A stretch of DNA of 64,000 nt from Bacteroidales bacterium (GTDB lineage Bacteria > Bacteroidota > Bacteroidia > Bacteroidales > Muribaculaceae), in NCBI GenBank assembly GCA_015061085.1, contig SUXG01000002.1, positions 62,001 through 126,000 of the forward strand, written 5' to 3'. Below the pieces are notes generated by a model, which made no database searches, was not told the origin of the DNA, and saw nothing but the letters and a program-made list of their open reading frames with translations. The translations under genes and the position numbers were made by a program. Below, in pieces: positions 9,407 to 18,667 of the stretch (position 1 is the stretch's first letter; every line of letters begins with the position of its first letter).

Positions 9407-10486
9407 TTATCGGAAGTCCGGTCGAGTCATAAGTTCGCTTGCGTATTTAAAATCTTCAGGAGAACCAATGTCAATCCATGTTCCGTTGATTCTGAAATGA
9501 CTGACTTTTCGTCCGTCGGCGATCAATTGCTCAATGAAATCGGGAGCATCGAGGTATTCACCCGATTTAATTCTGTCGAGCATTTGACGGCGTATGATAT
9601 ATATTCCGGCATTAGCCAGATAGTTGTGGGTCGGTTTTTCGATCAATCCTTTGACGCTGTCTAAATCATGGTCGATTATTGCAAACGGGATTGAGACAGT
9701 GTAGGGTATTACTGCCATAGTCAGGTCTGCTTCGTGTTCGATATGCCAAGCAAACATATCCTCATAGCTGAGCGTAGTCAGCAGGTCGGAATTCATCACA
9801 AGCACATGGTCGTGCTTTAAATCATCGATGAGAGCGACAGATCCTATTGTGCCAAGGCGTTTGGGCTCAAGGATGCATTTGATTTCAGTGCCGCAGCGAG
9901 GTTGGCTGAAGTGAGTCTCTATTTGCTCATGCAGATAGTTGACAGTCACAAAAATATTATCGACGCCATTGCGTATAAGTTCATCGACGTTGTAGTCTAT
10001 GATTGCTTTGTTGCCAATCTTAAGCAGAGGCTTTGGCGTTTCGAGAGTAAGCGGACGAAGTCGCTCTCCACGTCCTCCTGCCATTAGCACAGCATCCATG
10101 GGGAGCAAATTGATAGTTGTTTGCAAGTCAATCGCATCGATTATTCGATTTTCGCTGTCGATTATCGGGATAAGATTAATTTGACTTCTCTTCAGTTCGC
10201 GAAGATAGCGAAAATTGTCAGCATCAGAGCGCAAGAAGCGAAAGTTGCGATACATTATTTTTTCTATCGGAGTGTCTAACGCATAATCGGCTATCAGCCC
10301 TCTTCTGACGTCACCATCAGTCAGAGTGCCAACGATTTTGCTGTCATTGTCAATGACAAATAATGTCATTATATCTCCCGACAAGGCATTGAGCGATTTT
10401 AGAGCATCCTTGAGAGGAGAATGATGATAAATGAGGTGTTTTGAAATATCCACCTTGCCTTTAGAGGTGATTGCGTTATTTTTCAT
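9407..10486 (-). CDS. CBS-domain nucleotidyltransferase (sugar-1-phosphate activating)
   Basis: 359 residues. A pair of CBS domains (about 20-125) is fused to an NTP_transferase domain opening with 'MAGGRGERLRPLTLETPKP'. The architecture matches PtmE/LegF-type enzymes that activate hexosamine phosphates, and mannose-1-phosphate guanylyltransferase-like proteins; the exact sugar and nucleotide cannot be read from sequence. A near-perfect -7 box (TAACTTTG, complement of 10504-10511) lies just upstream, so this gene probably has its own promoter although it borders the glycan cluster. Confidence 0.85.
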   Translation of the reverse strand: MKNNAITSKGKVDISKHLIYHHSPLKDALKSLNALSGDIMTLFVIDNDSKIVGTLTDGDVRRGLIADYALDTPIEKIMYRNFRFLRSDADNFRYLRELKRSQINLIPIIDSENRIIDAIDLQTTINLLPMDAVLMAGGRGERLRPLTLETPKPLLKIGNKAIIDYNVDELIRNGVDNIFVTVNYLHEQIETHFSQPRCGTEIKCILEPKRLGTIGSVALIDDLKHDHVLVMNSDLLTTLSYEDMFAWHIEHEADLTMAVIPYTVSIPFAIIDHDLDSVKGLIEKPTHNYLANAGIYIIRRQMLDRIKSGEYLDAPDFIEQLIADGRKVSHFRINGTWIDIGSPEDFKYASELMTRPDFR

Positions 10487-10503
10487 ACCCGATAATTTAA
10501 CTG

Positions 10504-10511
10504 CAAAGTTA
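10504..10511 (-). promoter_or_regulatory. -7 element for the CBS-nucleotidyltransferase gene
   Basis: Minus-strand TAACTTTG, a full match to TAnnTTTG, about 18 bp upstream of the ATG. No clear -33 TTG at 19-20 bp spacing is present, so the promoter is partial by consensus. Confidence 0.45.
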
Positions 10512-10616
10512 CAACAAATTAAGCTAACTACACGAAATTTAAGCGATTTTTATTTGAGTTTTGATTTTAGAAGTTTTCTTAAATCTGTTGTAATTGTTTT
10601 GTGTAGGCATTGTTTA

Positions 10617-11468
10617 TTAGCTCAATTTCATGCGTGGAAAAGCATCGATAAAAGATTCCGGCGTAATATTGATAATCTCGACGTTACGACTTTTGGCATA
10701 ATCGGCAATATCAAAATAAGAGCGAAAAGCAATATAAAGACTTTGAAGAATCTGATGCAAAGGATATTTATGATATTCTGTTGCCACACGCTTACGCTCT
10801 GATTCGTTGTCTTCGTAGAAATGTGGTTGAATGCTGACCACTCTGTTTTGGTCGTCAACCCATAACGTTTGTGTCCATGAATGGTCGGCGCCTGCGACAT
10901 AGACTCGGCGATAACCCGAATTTATGGCAAGCATTATCGACGGAATCAATACATTTCGAGGGCGAGGCATTCCCAGTCCAAGACGATAAATCAGTCGTGA
11001 AAACCCTTTAAATCCTTCTACGGGAGTCAGGTTGTAAAAACATATTTTTATGTTTGGTTTTAAATTCGCTATAAGAGTAAATTTTCGTTGATTGACAGGT
11101 ATATACAGGGCCATATTCCATGTCACAGAGCATAGATTGTCCCATAGCTTGGCGACATTGGGGTCTGTAGAAACGCCATTGAAGAAATGAGGGTCGGCAA
11201 GCACATAGCCTGTCGGACAAAGGTCGAAAAAAATCGGCGCATTTGCGGCAAAATTCACAGCAATGCGATCGCGAGCCATCAAAAAATCTTTGTGTTCAGA
11301 AATAGTCTTGTTCAACGAAGGTCCATTGCCAAGCACCACAACTTCTTTTTCGTTGCACTTTGCTGCCTTTTGGGTCGGTTTTGACAATAAAACGACCTTT
11401 ATTACGGAAGCAAGTGATGCTCCAAACTTAGACAATGAGTCAGACACTTTTTTAATCATTGAATTCAT
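10617..11468 (-). CDS. DUF115/MptE-like protein of a glycan locus
   Basis: About 283 residues. A Rossmann-like start with 'VVVLGNGPSLNKT' followed by 'YVLADPHFF' and 'VYVAGADHSW' resembles the DUF115/MptE-like family found in surface-glycan and flagellin-glycosylation loci, where members may transfer nonulosonic acids. Function here is inferred from fold and context only. The ATG at 11466-11468 (or 11459) overlaps the epimerase stop at 11452, indicating coupling. It ends the glycan operon before a 130 bp gap. Confidence 0.75.
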   Translation of the reverse strand: MNSMIKKVSDSLSKFGASLASVIKVVLLSKPTQKAAKCNEKEVVVLGNGPSLNKTISEHKDFLMARDRIAVNFAANAPIFFDLCPTGYVLADPHFFNGVSTDPNVAKLWDNLCSVTWNMALYIPVNQRKFTLIANLKPNIKICFYNLTPVEGFKGFSRLIYRLGLGMPRPRNVLIPSIMLAINSGYRRVYVAGADHSWTQTLWVDDQNRVVSIQPHFYEDNESERKRVATEYHKYPLHQILQSLYIAFRSYFDIADYAKSRNVEIINITPESFIDAFPRMKLS

Positions 11469-12375
11469 AAGGATAGTCTTTTGAACGTCGTGCAATAACC
11501 TCTATTGTATCATAAAATTTCAAGCCGGTCTTTTCTGTCAATCGAGTATTAGAGAAAGTCAATGACGATGTCAAGGTTGAGAGCTTGTCGGAGTTGAGCA
11601 ATTTTCCAAATCCCGGCAATATATCGCCCAATTTAGCACCGATTTTAAGTAATTTGAGAGGGCAATGCACAATTCTTTTGTTCTCGCCGCAATTAGCAGC
11701 CATGGCATCACCAAGTTCGATTACGCTATGGTTGTAACCGTCAGATACGTTATAGATTCCTCCTTCTTTGAAAGTCAATCGACACGCTTTTGCTACGTCG
11801 TCAGCCATGACAATGCTGCGACGTGCCTGATTGCCTCTGATATGAAAATACCTTCCTTTGACAATGGCGTCAAACATTTCTGCCGCTTTGCCAGATACAC
11901 CATTTCCGAATGTCAATGCCGGTCGAAGAATTGTAAGCACGACACCTTTATCGGCACACCACTTCTGCAATTCATTTTCTGCTGCCAATTTGGATTTCCC
12001 ATATTCTGTGATAGGGCGCAAAGGATAGTCTTCAGTCACATCATTCCCTTCTGTTAATCCATATACGGAAAGCGAACTGATTTGCACAAAATAACGTGGT
12101 GGATTTTGCTCCAATGCGTTTAGCAGATTGGTGGTTCCACGATAATTGATCTCATTGGCTGATGACTCTGATGTTGTGCCGGCACAATGCACCACAATAT
12201 CATATCGGGTTGTTAATTTTATGCAGCCGGTAATGTCAGCCACTATGTCATTCTGCTCGTTGAGACCAAGCTTGTCAATTTGCATGTCGGCAAACTCTTT
12301 GCAGATATAGCTACCGATCATGCCTGAGGCACCGGTCACGAGCATTCTCATTTTATCTTGGTTTACTGTTTGCAT
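11452..12375 (-). CDS. NAD-dependent epimerase/dehydratase (extended SDR)
   Basis: 307 residues. 'MLVTGASGMIGSYI' is the TGxxGxxG dinucleotide-binding motif of extended SDR sugar epimerases; 'DIVVHCAGTTS' and the active-site 'YGKSKLAAE' (YxxxK) are present. It probably modifies a nucleotide sugar for the surrounding glycan cluster. The start may instead be the ATG at 12349-12351 (MRMLVTG), eight residues shorter. Followed by the DUF115-like gene with overlap. Confidence 0.87.
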   Translation of the reverse strand: MQTVNQDKMRMLVTGASGMIGSYICKEFADMQIDKLGLNEQNDIVADITGCIKLTTRYDIVVHCAGTTSESSANEINYRGTTNLLNALEQNPPRYFVQISSLSVYGLTEGNDVTEDYPLRPITEYGKSKLAAENELQKWCADKGVVLTILRPALTFGNGVSGKAAEMFDAIVKGRYFHIRGNQARRSIVMADDVAKACRLTFKEGGIYNVSDGYNHSVIELGDAMAANCGENKRIVHCPLKLLKIGAKLGDILPGFGKLLNSDKLSTLTSSLTFSNTRLTEKTGLKFYDTIEVIARRSKDYPYEFND

Positions 12376-12382
12376 TTTATAA

Positions 12383-13132
12383 TTAATGTTTGAAAGTGTA
12401 AAGATAGCGCTTTAAAATCGAAATCCATCGACATTTCTGATTATTTTGTCGCAAAGCGCGTCTTTTTTCCTTGATATTGGTGAAAAGTATGTGGCGCAAT
12501 GAAGTGGAAAGTCCGCCCATGCTCATTGCGACAACACATCTTTCGACGTATAATGTTTTTACTCGGTTGACTAAAATCAGTCGTACCATTAATTCAAAAT
12601 CCGCGGCTATGAGATAGTCTGTGGCATAGAGTCCATGACGAAGAAATATATTGCGTTTAATGAATGTTGCAGGGTGTGGAGGTGCAAAAAAATCAAGTAA
12701 CGATTTGCTACAGAAGCGTTTTGCAGAATATTTGCGTACAGTAATTGAATGATTTGAGGGATGAAAATATCTGACATCTCCATAGACTAAATCAGCATCA
12801 GAGATCATAAAAGCTTTTGCAACCTGCTTCAATTCGTCACCTGTTTCATACATATCATTGGCATGAAGAGTCGCAATCACATCGCCATTGGCGTATGAAA
12901 TCCCTTCATTGAGTGCACCATAGATGCCACTATCGGATTGCTGGCGAATCACTTTTACCGGATATGTCGCCAGCTTGGCATATTCTTCGGCTATCTTCCA
13001 CGTGCCATCCGTTGAGCCTCCATCGACAATAATATGCTCAATATCGGAATAGCTTTGTTTCTTGACACTCTCAAGTGCTGCAGAGATGCTCTTTGCCTCA
13101 TTCAAACAAACAGTTATTATTGAAATTATCAT
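12383..13132 (-). CDS. Glycosyltransferase family 2
   Basis: 249 residues starting MIISIITVCLNEAKS. GT-A fold signatures include 'HIIVDGGSTDGTW', 'SDSGIYGALNEGI' and the 'LHANDMY' variant of the metal-binding region. A frame of 375 residues extends upstream, but that extension is the antisense-of-frame overlap with the preceding membrane gene and lacks family sequence; the ATG at 13130-13132 lies 5 bp after that gene's stop. Probably adds a sugar to a lipid-linked glycan. Confidence 0.9.
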   Translation of the reverse strand: MIISIITVCLNEAKSISAALESVKKQSYSDIEHIIVDGGSTDGTWKIAEEYAKLATYPVKVIRQQSDSGIYGALNEGISYANGDVIATLHANDMYETGDELKQVAKAFMISDADLVYGDVRYFHPSNHSITVRKYSAKRFCSKSLLDFFAPPHPATFIKRNIFLRHGLYATDYLIAADFELMVRLILVNRVKTLYVERCVVAMSMGGLSTSLRHILFTNIKEKRRALRQNNQKCRWISILKRYLYTFKH

Positions 13133-13137
13133 ATCCG

Positions 13138-14550
13138 CTACAATTTTAAGAACCAATAAGAGAAACACAATGCTACAATTAAGCTTGTGATATAGATGGT
13201 GGAAAATGTTTTGGCTGATTGCATAGACAGGCTGCCGTCGGTTATCGATTGTGCAAATCGCAGTGCTAATGGTACGCATAAAGGAATAAAGGGCATATAG
13301 TAGCGTGCTACAGATCCTGCCGATGCGAATGCTACAGCAAGGTAGCACAACACAATCCATAGTGCCCAGCGACTCATTCCCCCGTCGGTTTTTCTCCACC
13401 ATAGTAGCAATAGAAAACCAAGCGACAATCCTCCCAACAGATACCATCCGACAGCGATATGCGGATACCAATAAAAACCACCAAGATGTAAATCTCGTGA
13501 GAAATTCCATGGGAATGGAGGAAAGTATTGTGCAACTGCAGTCAATGGCAATAATGCAACTCGTTCAATTAGGCTTTTATTGTAATAGCCCGATACCAAA
13601 GACGAATATCGTTCAAGATTAGGAACATTGTCAAGCATGTCGTGTGTCGTTTGTTCAGAATATTTCTCGCTTAACAAAAGACTGTCGGGATTGCTCCTTA
13701 GTCCCTGTCCTCCGATAGAAATAGCTATTGATAACGCTACAGCTGCAATGCCGGCATATCGTTCTTTTCTGCAGCACGAAGTCGCTAAAATAATTATTGC
13801 GCCGAGTGCAATAAACCATCCGATAGGGCTCTTTAATAGAGTAAGCAAAATGCCACCGCATATAAATGAAACGCCGGCATAACAATCAATCCTATGCTTT
13901 ACGATTCGTGCAAAGGCATAGCCACAACACACTACGCCAAACGTCACGCCTATGTCTTTTAACATAACGGTGCCGTAGAAAATGATTGAACTGACGGCTG
14001 CCGTCAACAATGCTCCCCAAAATGCTGTCCTCTTAGTGTCGTTTGTTTTCATCATCAACGTCGCGATAGCTCCACTCATTGCGATTACGCCCAAAGCGAA
14101 AGCCATGTTGAGTTGCAAAGCAAATGCGAGGTTGACTCCTGCAAGACTGAACAGAGTGCCTATCATCATAGGGTAGCCTTTGTTGACATAGTGTACCTCT
14201 CCGGTAGTGAGATATTCCATTGCAGACTCATAGTCACGACTTGCATCTGAGACTACATCCCAGCCTAATCCCGGCAGTTCAAAGGTGCCGTTTTCTATAA
14301 CGTAAGTCGTGAGATTTTGAGAGATGCCGAATGACATAACCAAAGCAGAACCGAGCAACAGCAAACCGAAACGTTGGCTCCAACCGTTTAGCAATATTCG
14401 GCTCAATAGAGCAGGCACAGAGTACGCAATCACAAAGCCTAACGTTATCTCAGCCCAATGTGTCTCTCCAAAACGAGCACTTAGCAACATGACCACAAGG
14501 AATGTTGCTATATGTATCCATAAAAATATATTATCCCACTTTTGCTTCAT
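13138..14550 (-). CDS. Polytopic membrane protein, probable GT-C-like glycosyltransferase or polymerase
   Basis: 470 residues with roughly ten to eleven hydrophobic segments. A large loop after the first few helices contains 'WDVVSDASRDYESAMEYL', reminiscent of the acidic periplasmic loop in GT-C/dolichyl-phosphate-mannosyltransferase-like proteins, and aromatic-rich 'YFPPFPWNFSRDLHLGGFYW' near residue 350. Position between a GT2 and a LOG-family gene in a glycan operon supports a role in surface glycan assembly. No specific family is certain. Confidence 0.72.
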   Translation of the reverse strand: MKQKWDNIFLWIHIATFLVVMLLSARFGETHWAEITLGFVIAYSVPALLSRILLNGWSQRFGLLLLGSALVMSFGISQNLTTYVIENGTFELPGLGWDVVSDASRDYESAMEYLTTGEVHYVNKGYPMMIGTLFSLAGVNLAFALQLNMAFALGVIAMSGAIATLMMKTNDTKRTAFWGALLTAAVSSIIFYGTVMLKDIGVTFGVVCCGYAFARIVKHRIDCYAGVSFICGGILLTLLKSPIGWFIALGAIIILATSCCRKERYAGIAAVALSIAISIGGQGLRSNPDSLLLSEKYSEQTTHDMLDNVPNLERYSSLVSGYYNKSLIERVALLPLTAVAQYFPPFPWNFSRDLHLGGFYWYPHIAVGWYLLGGLSLGFLLLLWWRKTDGGMSRWALWIVLCYLAVAFASAGSVARYYMPFIPLCVPLALRFAQSITDGSLSMQSAKTFSTIYITSLIVALCFSYWFLKL

Positions 14551-14553
14551 TAT

Positions 14554-15108
14554 TTAGCGATTGCTTAATGTCGTAAGGGCAGAAAGCATCTGAGGAATGT
14601 CGGTGACGATTAAAGAGCGATCGACGCGTCGTCCTCGTGCGAAAATCGATTCGTTGGTTGATGCTAATTGAGCGATTGTGGCATCATACATGCCGTTGTG
14701 GTTAACAACCACTATCGGTCGGTCGGCATTTGCATCGCGTGTCTCCATAACCATCATATCTGACAGAGTGGAAATCCATTCGTCAATAGTCCCAATACCA
14801 CCGGGTAATACGACAAAAATGTCGCCAATCTCAATCATTCTACCTTTGCGCTCGTTAAGGTTGGCAGTAAGGATTACCTTGTCGCACAGTTCATCGGCAC
14901 GATGGCTGAATATCTCAGGTACGACACCGATTATATTAGCTCCGGCATCGTGAGACGCTTGGGCTACGGTGTGCATCAATCCGGCATAAACGCCTCCATA
15001 GACCAGTGTGTGACCATTCTCTCCAATCCACTTTCCGAGCGATGTTGCTATCGCTTCATATTCAGCACCCAAGTCTGCTCTTGAGCTGCAATATACTACT
15101 ATGTTCAT
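14554..15108 (-). CDS. LOG family protein (TIGR00730-type Rossmann fold)
   Basis: 184 residues with 'YGGVYAGLMHTVA', 'ERKGRM' and 'LPGGIGTIDEW', the PGGxGTxxE signature of LOG phosphoribohydrolases, which release nucleobase from nucleoside 5'-monophosphates (cytokinin activation in plants; physiological substrate in bacteria unclear). It is 3 bp upstream of the membrane gene and is the first gene of the glycan operon. A TAAATTTG -7-like box lies at the complement of 15132-15139. Confidence 0.9.
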   Translation of the reverse strand: MNIVVYCSSRADLGAEYEAIATSLGKWIGENGHTLVYGGVYAGLMHTVAQASHDAGANIIGVVPEIFSHRADELCDKVILTANLNERKGRMIEIGDIFVVLPGGIGTIDEWISTLSDMMVMETRDANADRPIVVVNHNGMYDATIAQLASTNESIFARGRRVDRSLIVTDIPQMLSALTTLSNR

Positions 15109-15203
15109 ATCCTACTTATTGTTTTATGCCACAAATTTAATCAATTTCCGATAGTATCAGCTCTAATATTCAATAAATCTGACTATAATCTCATTTTTTT
15201 TCG

Positions 15204-15211
15204 TAACTTTG
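15204..15211 (+). promoter_or_regulatory. -7 element upstream of the SusE/F-like repeat protein
   Basis: TAACTTTG, a full consensus match, 60 bp before the ATG at 15272. No TTG lies at the expected 19-20 bp upstream. The divergent LOG operon has TAAATTTG on the other strand at 15132-15139, so this 163 bp gap carries both promoters. Confidence 0.5.
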
Positions 15212-15271
15212 CGATGTAATTACATGTTAGGATAAGTTTACGCAAATAATAATCTATAATCTATTTTAGTT

Positions 15272-17914
15272 ATGAAGAAAATTTTTACACTTTTATCGCT
15301 TATCGTGGCGTTCGTCAGCTTCAATGCTAACGCTGATTGCTACATGGTGGGCGAAGTGAATGGCAACTATTGGAGCCCTCAAAAGGGCGTTCAATTGCCT
15401 GAGACATCGACTGCAGGTATCTACTCTGGTGAAATCGAAGTTACAGGCAATGGCTACATTGGTGTGGCCGATATGCTCTTGACCAACGATGACTGGAGTT
15501 ATTTCAATGCAAATTGTCGTTACAACGCTTCGTCAAAGGACCTCCCTGTTACTCTCGACACCGAGATGCCTATGATAAAGGGTGGTACAGACAACTCTTG
15601 GAAGGCTGCACCGGGACGTTACACTGCGACAGTCAATTTCAACAACAAGACTTTGAAACTCACATCATTGGGTGAAGGTGGCGGTGGTACAGTCACTCCT
15701 GCAAATCATACATTCTGCATGGTCGGCTCTCACGCTTCTCTTGGTTGGGACCTTAATGCTGCTCCTCAACTTACCAATAATGGAGACAACACATGGAATA
15801 TCTCACTCAGCGACCTTTCAGGCGAGTTTCAGATCGTTCGCAACAAGGATTGGAATCAATCATGTCGTTCTAACGGCGAGGCTATCATTCCGGGCGTAGC
15901 ATACGTGCCAATGTTTGGTAATGGTGGTGAAGATAGCAATATCAAACTTGGCGATGGTGTCTCTTACAGCAATGTGACCATCACAGTCACAGAGACAGGC
16001 ACCAATGCTTATTCTATCCTTATGACTGCCGACGGACAAGGCACTATCGATCCTGTCGTTTCTACCTATACTCTTGTCGGTGAAATCAACAATTGGATTA
16101 ATGATGCTTCAGCGCCTACATTTGTAAGCCAAGGCGACGGCATATATACTCTTTCACTTGAAGAACTTTCGGGTCAATTCCTCATTCTTCGCGACATGAC
16201 TTGGTCAAAGGCTTGCCGTTCAAACGGCTCTACACTCATCCCTGACGTGCCTTACACTCCTGCTTTCGGTGATGGTGGCGAAGACAGCAACATAGCACTT
16301 CTTCCGGGTGTAATCTACAAGGATGTGACAATCACACTCACAGACAAAGGTGGTAATAATATCTCAATCCTCATGCATGCAGAAGACACAGGCAAGGTGG
16401 AAGCCCCTGTCGCTGATTATTTCTTGGTGGGTGAGCTAAATGGTTGGGTTAACGACGCTACGGCACCAAAATTTGTTGACAACGGTGATGGTATATATAC
16501 TATAAGCCTCGAAGAATTGAGTGGTGACTTCCTTATCCTTCGCGACAACGATTGGACTAAAGCACTTCGCTCAAACGGTTCAGCTATCCAACTTAATCAG
16601 GTTTATGCGCCTGCATACGGCGACGGTGGTGAAGACGGCAACCTCTCACTTCCTCTCGGATTTATCTACAAGGGCGTTGAAATTACTCTCACTTATGTAG
16701 GTACAGATTCTTATACTATCCTCGTTACAGCAGAAAGCACTGAAGAGACTGAAATGCCTGCCGACACATTCACATTGGTCGGCACAACCACAGGCTGGGA
16801 TTTAAGTGCGGCTCCTCAGTTTAGTTATATGGACGACAAGACATGGACTCTTTACCTTGAGGAACTCTCGGGTGAGTTTAAGGCCGTACGCAACAATGAT
16901 TGGGCTCAGGCTCTTAACTCAAACGGCTCAACATTCACTGTTGATGCGCTCTATACTCCTTTCTTCGGTCAAGGTGGCGAAGATAGCAATATCAAACTTC
17001 CTGAACTTACACTCTATAAGGGTGTAAACATCACAATCACTGAAACATCGGCCAACAACTATACTATCTACATGACGGCAGAGTCAAGCGAGACAATCAC
17101 CCCTCCGGCAGATGCATTTGCTATTGTCGGCGAATTCAATAATTGGGACATCTACGCTGCACCACAATTCACATATAACGGTGATGACACATGGAGCATC
17201 TCACTCGACCAACTCTATGGTCAATTCCTCTTGGTGCGTAACGGAGAGTGGAATCAAGCACTCCGCAGCAATGGCTCAGGCATCGAACTTGGTACTCCAT
17301 ACAACCCTGCGTTTGGCGACGGAGGCGAAGATAGCAATATTGCTCTCCCTGCCGACAAGACTTATATCGGCGTAGATATTACTATCACTAAGACCGGCAC
17401 AGACTCTTATACAATTTTGATCAATGCAGAGAAAGAAGTTGGCGATGATGAAGCAATCTATGAGTTGACAGGCGACTTCAACGATTGGGAACTCGGTACA
17501 GCTTATTTCACAAAGACAGAAGAAGGAGTCTATACATTGACTCTTGAAGAGTTTGGAGGCTCAGGCTTCAAGGTGATTAAGAATGGCTCGTTTGAACAAC
17601 AATATGGAGCAAACTACTCAGTAAATATGGTGTTCTCTGTAGGTACAGCATACCCTCTCTCTCCACTTAGCAGTGATGCAGGGATTGTCTATACAGATGG
17701 CAATACATATACTAATGTGACTTTCACACTCACAATCGATGAAGAAGAAATGGCTACAATCCTTATGACAGGTACAGTAGGCATTGAGGGCATCGAGGCA
17801 GAGCAAGATGTCGAATACTTCAACCTCCAAGGCATTAGAGTCAGCAATCCTACAAAAGGAGAACTTTATATTATTCGCAAAGAAAACAAAATCATAAAAT
17901 CTATCTTGAAATAA
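15272..17914 (+). CDS. Secreted multi-module SusE/F-like protein with T9SS-like C-terminal tail
   Basis: 880 residues. Signal peptide 1-21 (MKKIFTLLSLIVAFVSFNANA). A divergent first module is followed by five closely related modules of 116-117 residues marked by GGED(S/G)N at about 218, 335, 452, 568 and 684, then one degenerate module (about 732-835). Each contains 'NNW/NGW..A.P.F', 'W.LSLEELSGQF' and 'DW..A.RSNGS', resembling SusE/SusF starch-binding modules. The last 40 residues (VEYFNLQGIRVSNP...GELYIIR) look like a type IX secretion sorting domain. Cys23 does not sit in a convincing lipobox. Probably a surface glycan-binding protein. Confidence 0.82.
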   Translation: MKKIFTLLSLIVAFVSFNANADCYMVGEVNGNYWSPQKGVQLPETSTAGIYSGEIEVTGNGYIGVADMLLTNDDWSYFNANCRYNASSKDLPVTLDTEMPMIKGGTDNSWKAAPGRYTATVNFNNKTLKLTSLGEGGGGTVTPANHTFCMVGSHASLGWDLNAAPQLTNNGDNTWNISLSDLSGEFQIVRNKDWNQSCRSNGEAIIPGVAYVPMFGNGGEDSNIKLGDGVSYSNVTITVTETGTNAYSILMTADGQGTIDPVVSTYTLVGEINNWINDASAPTFVSQGDGIYTLSLEELSGQFLILRDMTWSKACRSNGSTLIPDVPYTPAFGDGGEDSNIALLPGVIYKDVTITLTDKGGNNISILMHAEDTGKVEAPVADYFLVGELNGWVNDATAPKFVDNGDGIYTISLEELSGDFLILRDNDWTKALRSNGSAIQLNQVYAPAYGDGGEDGNLSLPLGFIYKGVEITLTYVGTDSYTILVTAESTEETEMPADTFTLVGTTTGWDLSAAPQFSYMDDKTWTLYLEELSGEFKAVRNNDWAQALNSNGSTFTVDALYTPFFGQGGEDSNIKLPELTLYKGVNITITETSANNYTIYMTAESSETITPPADAFAIVGEFNNWDIYAAPQFTYNGDDTWSISLDQLYGQFLLVRNGEWNQALRSNGSGIELGTPYNPAFGDGGEDSNIALPADKTYIGVDITITKTGTDSYTILINAEKEVGDDEAIYELTGDFNDWELGTAYFTKTEEGVYTLTLEEFGGSGFKVIKNGSFEQQYGANYSVNMVFSVGTAYPLSPLSSDAGIVYTDGNTYTNVTFTLTIDEEEMATILMTGTVGIEGIEAEQDVEYFNLQGIRVSNPTKGELYIIRKENKIIKSILK
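15923..17341 (+). repeat. Five in-frame tandem repeats of 348-351 bp inside the SusE/F-like gene
   Basis: The GGED(S/G)N coding sequence recurs at 15923, 16274, 16625, 16973 and 17321, giving spacings of 351, 351, 348 and 348 bp. Similarity extends across whole modules, which favours recent duplication and makes copy-number change by recombination possible. Confidence 0.85.
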
Positions 17915-17944
17915 GACTTTTTAGAGTCGCTAACCTAATCTAAT

Positions 17945-17985
17945 GATGAAGCCCGAATTTTAACCTCGGGCTTCATCTGTTTTTA
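17945..17985 (+). terminator. Rho-independent terminator
   Basis: Perfect 12 bp stem GATGAAGCCCGA / TCGGGCTTCATC (17945-17956 and 17966-17977), 9 nt loop, then TGTTTTT. It follows the stop of the SusE/F-like gene by 30 bp. Confidence 0.92.
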
Positions 17986-18054
17986 GACGTATAGGTCAAA
18001 TTGCAGACTGAAATGAGTATGTGTTGAGCTAAAGTGTCATCGAGGAGTATAGCT

Positions 18055-18176
18055 ATACCTATCGGGGTATCTATGTGTCTGTGGTGTATAGTGTTTAAGG
18101 TAAAGTCACTTTGGGATTTTGTCAGCCGAGTGTTCGTGATGTCGTGGTTACCCCGAATGGGGGTTACACTTCGGTT
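18055..18176. repeat. Diverged palindromic elements related to the 47-48 kb array
   Basis: ATACCTATCGGGGTAT at 18055-18070 and a 31-nt block at 18146-18176 (GGTTACCCCGAATGGGGG then TTACACTTCGGTT). The second block is nearly the reverse complement of the array element at 47487-47519 and 47822-47854. They lie in the 750 bp spacer before the fimbrillin-like gene, which otherwise contains no gene I can support. Confidence 0.65.
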
Positions 18177-18441
18177 CTTTTAGCCCTTTTCGGCGTTTTA
18201 AGCCTTTTTAGGGTGTATAAGTTATTTCTAACTGCATAAATATACTATGATGTAATGGGTATATACTTGTCGGGATGATGCGTCGTCGGTTGTTGCACTA
18301 TAGTATAATGAATTGCACCGGATTATAGGCAGACTTTGTGTGTCGGATATCAGTTCGTGGAATTACGCTGTCAAGGTGTTTTATAAAATATTGCAAATCA
18401 GTAAAGTAAATAATTTTTCAAAATTATTAACATTTATTAAC

Positions 18442-18479
18442 GGGGGGTAATGCTACGCATAAAATTTTACGTATATTTG
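18442..18479 (+). promoter_or_regulatory. G6 tract and -7 element upstream of the fimbrillin-like gene
   Basis: A run of six G (18442-18447) lies 24 bp upstream of TATATTTG (18472-18479), a match to the Bacteroidetes -7 box. The gene starts at 18668, implying a leader of about 180 nt. No standard -33 box is seen; the G-tract sits just upstream of that position. Confidence 0.4.
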
Positions 18480-18667
18480 CATTTGAAAAGACGGATTACT
18501 ATATAAAATGACTAAAAATCCAAATCCTGAATTTTCATGAAGAAAGAACACTGAAAAGAATATAATTAAAAAATATCATGTAGTATCGAATAAATAAACA
18601 ATCGCTATTGCATGCTTTTTGACTGAATTAACTAAAAAAACATTATAAATTATAATTTAAAAGAGTT

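Noticed and set aside
13133-13510. N-terminal extension of the GT2 gene (375-residue frame)
   Set aside because: It overlaps the upstream membrane gene in another frame and lacks any glycosyltransferase sequence; the fold begins at MIISIITV.
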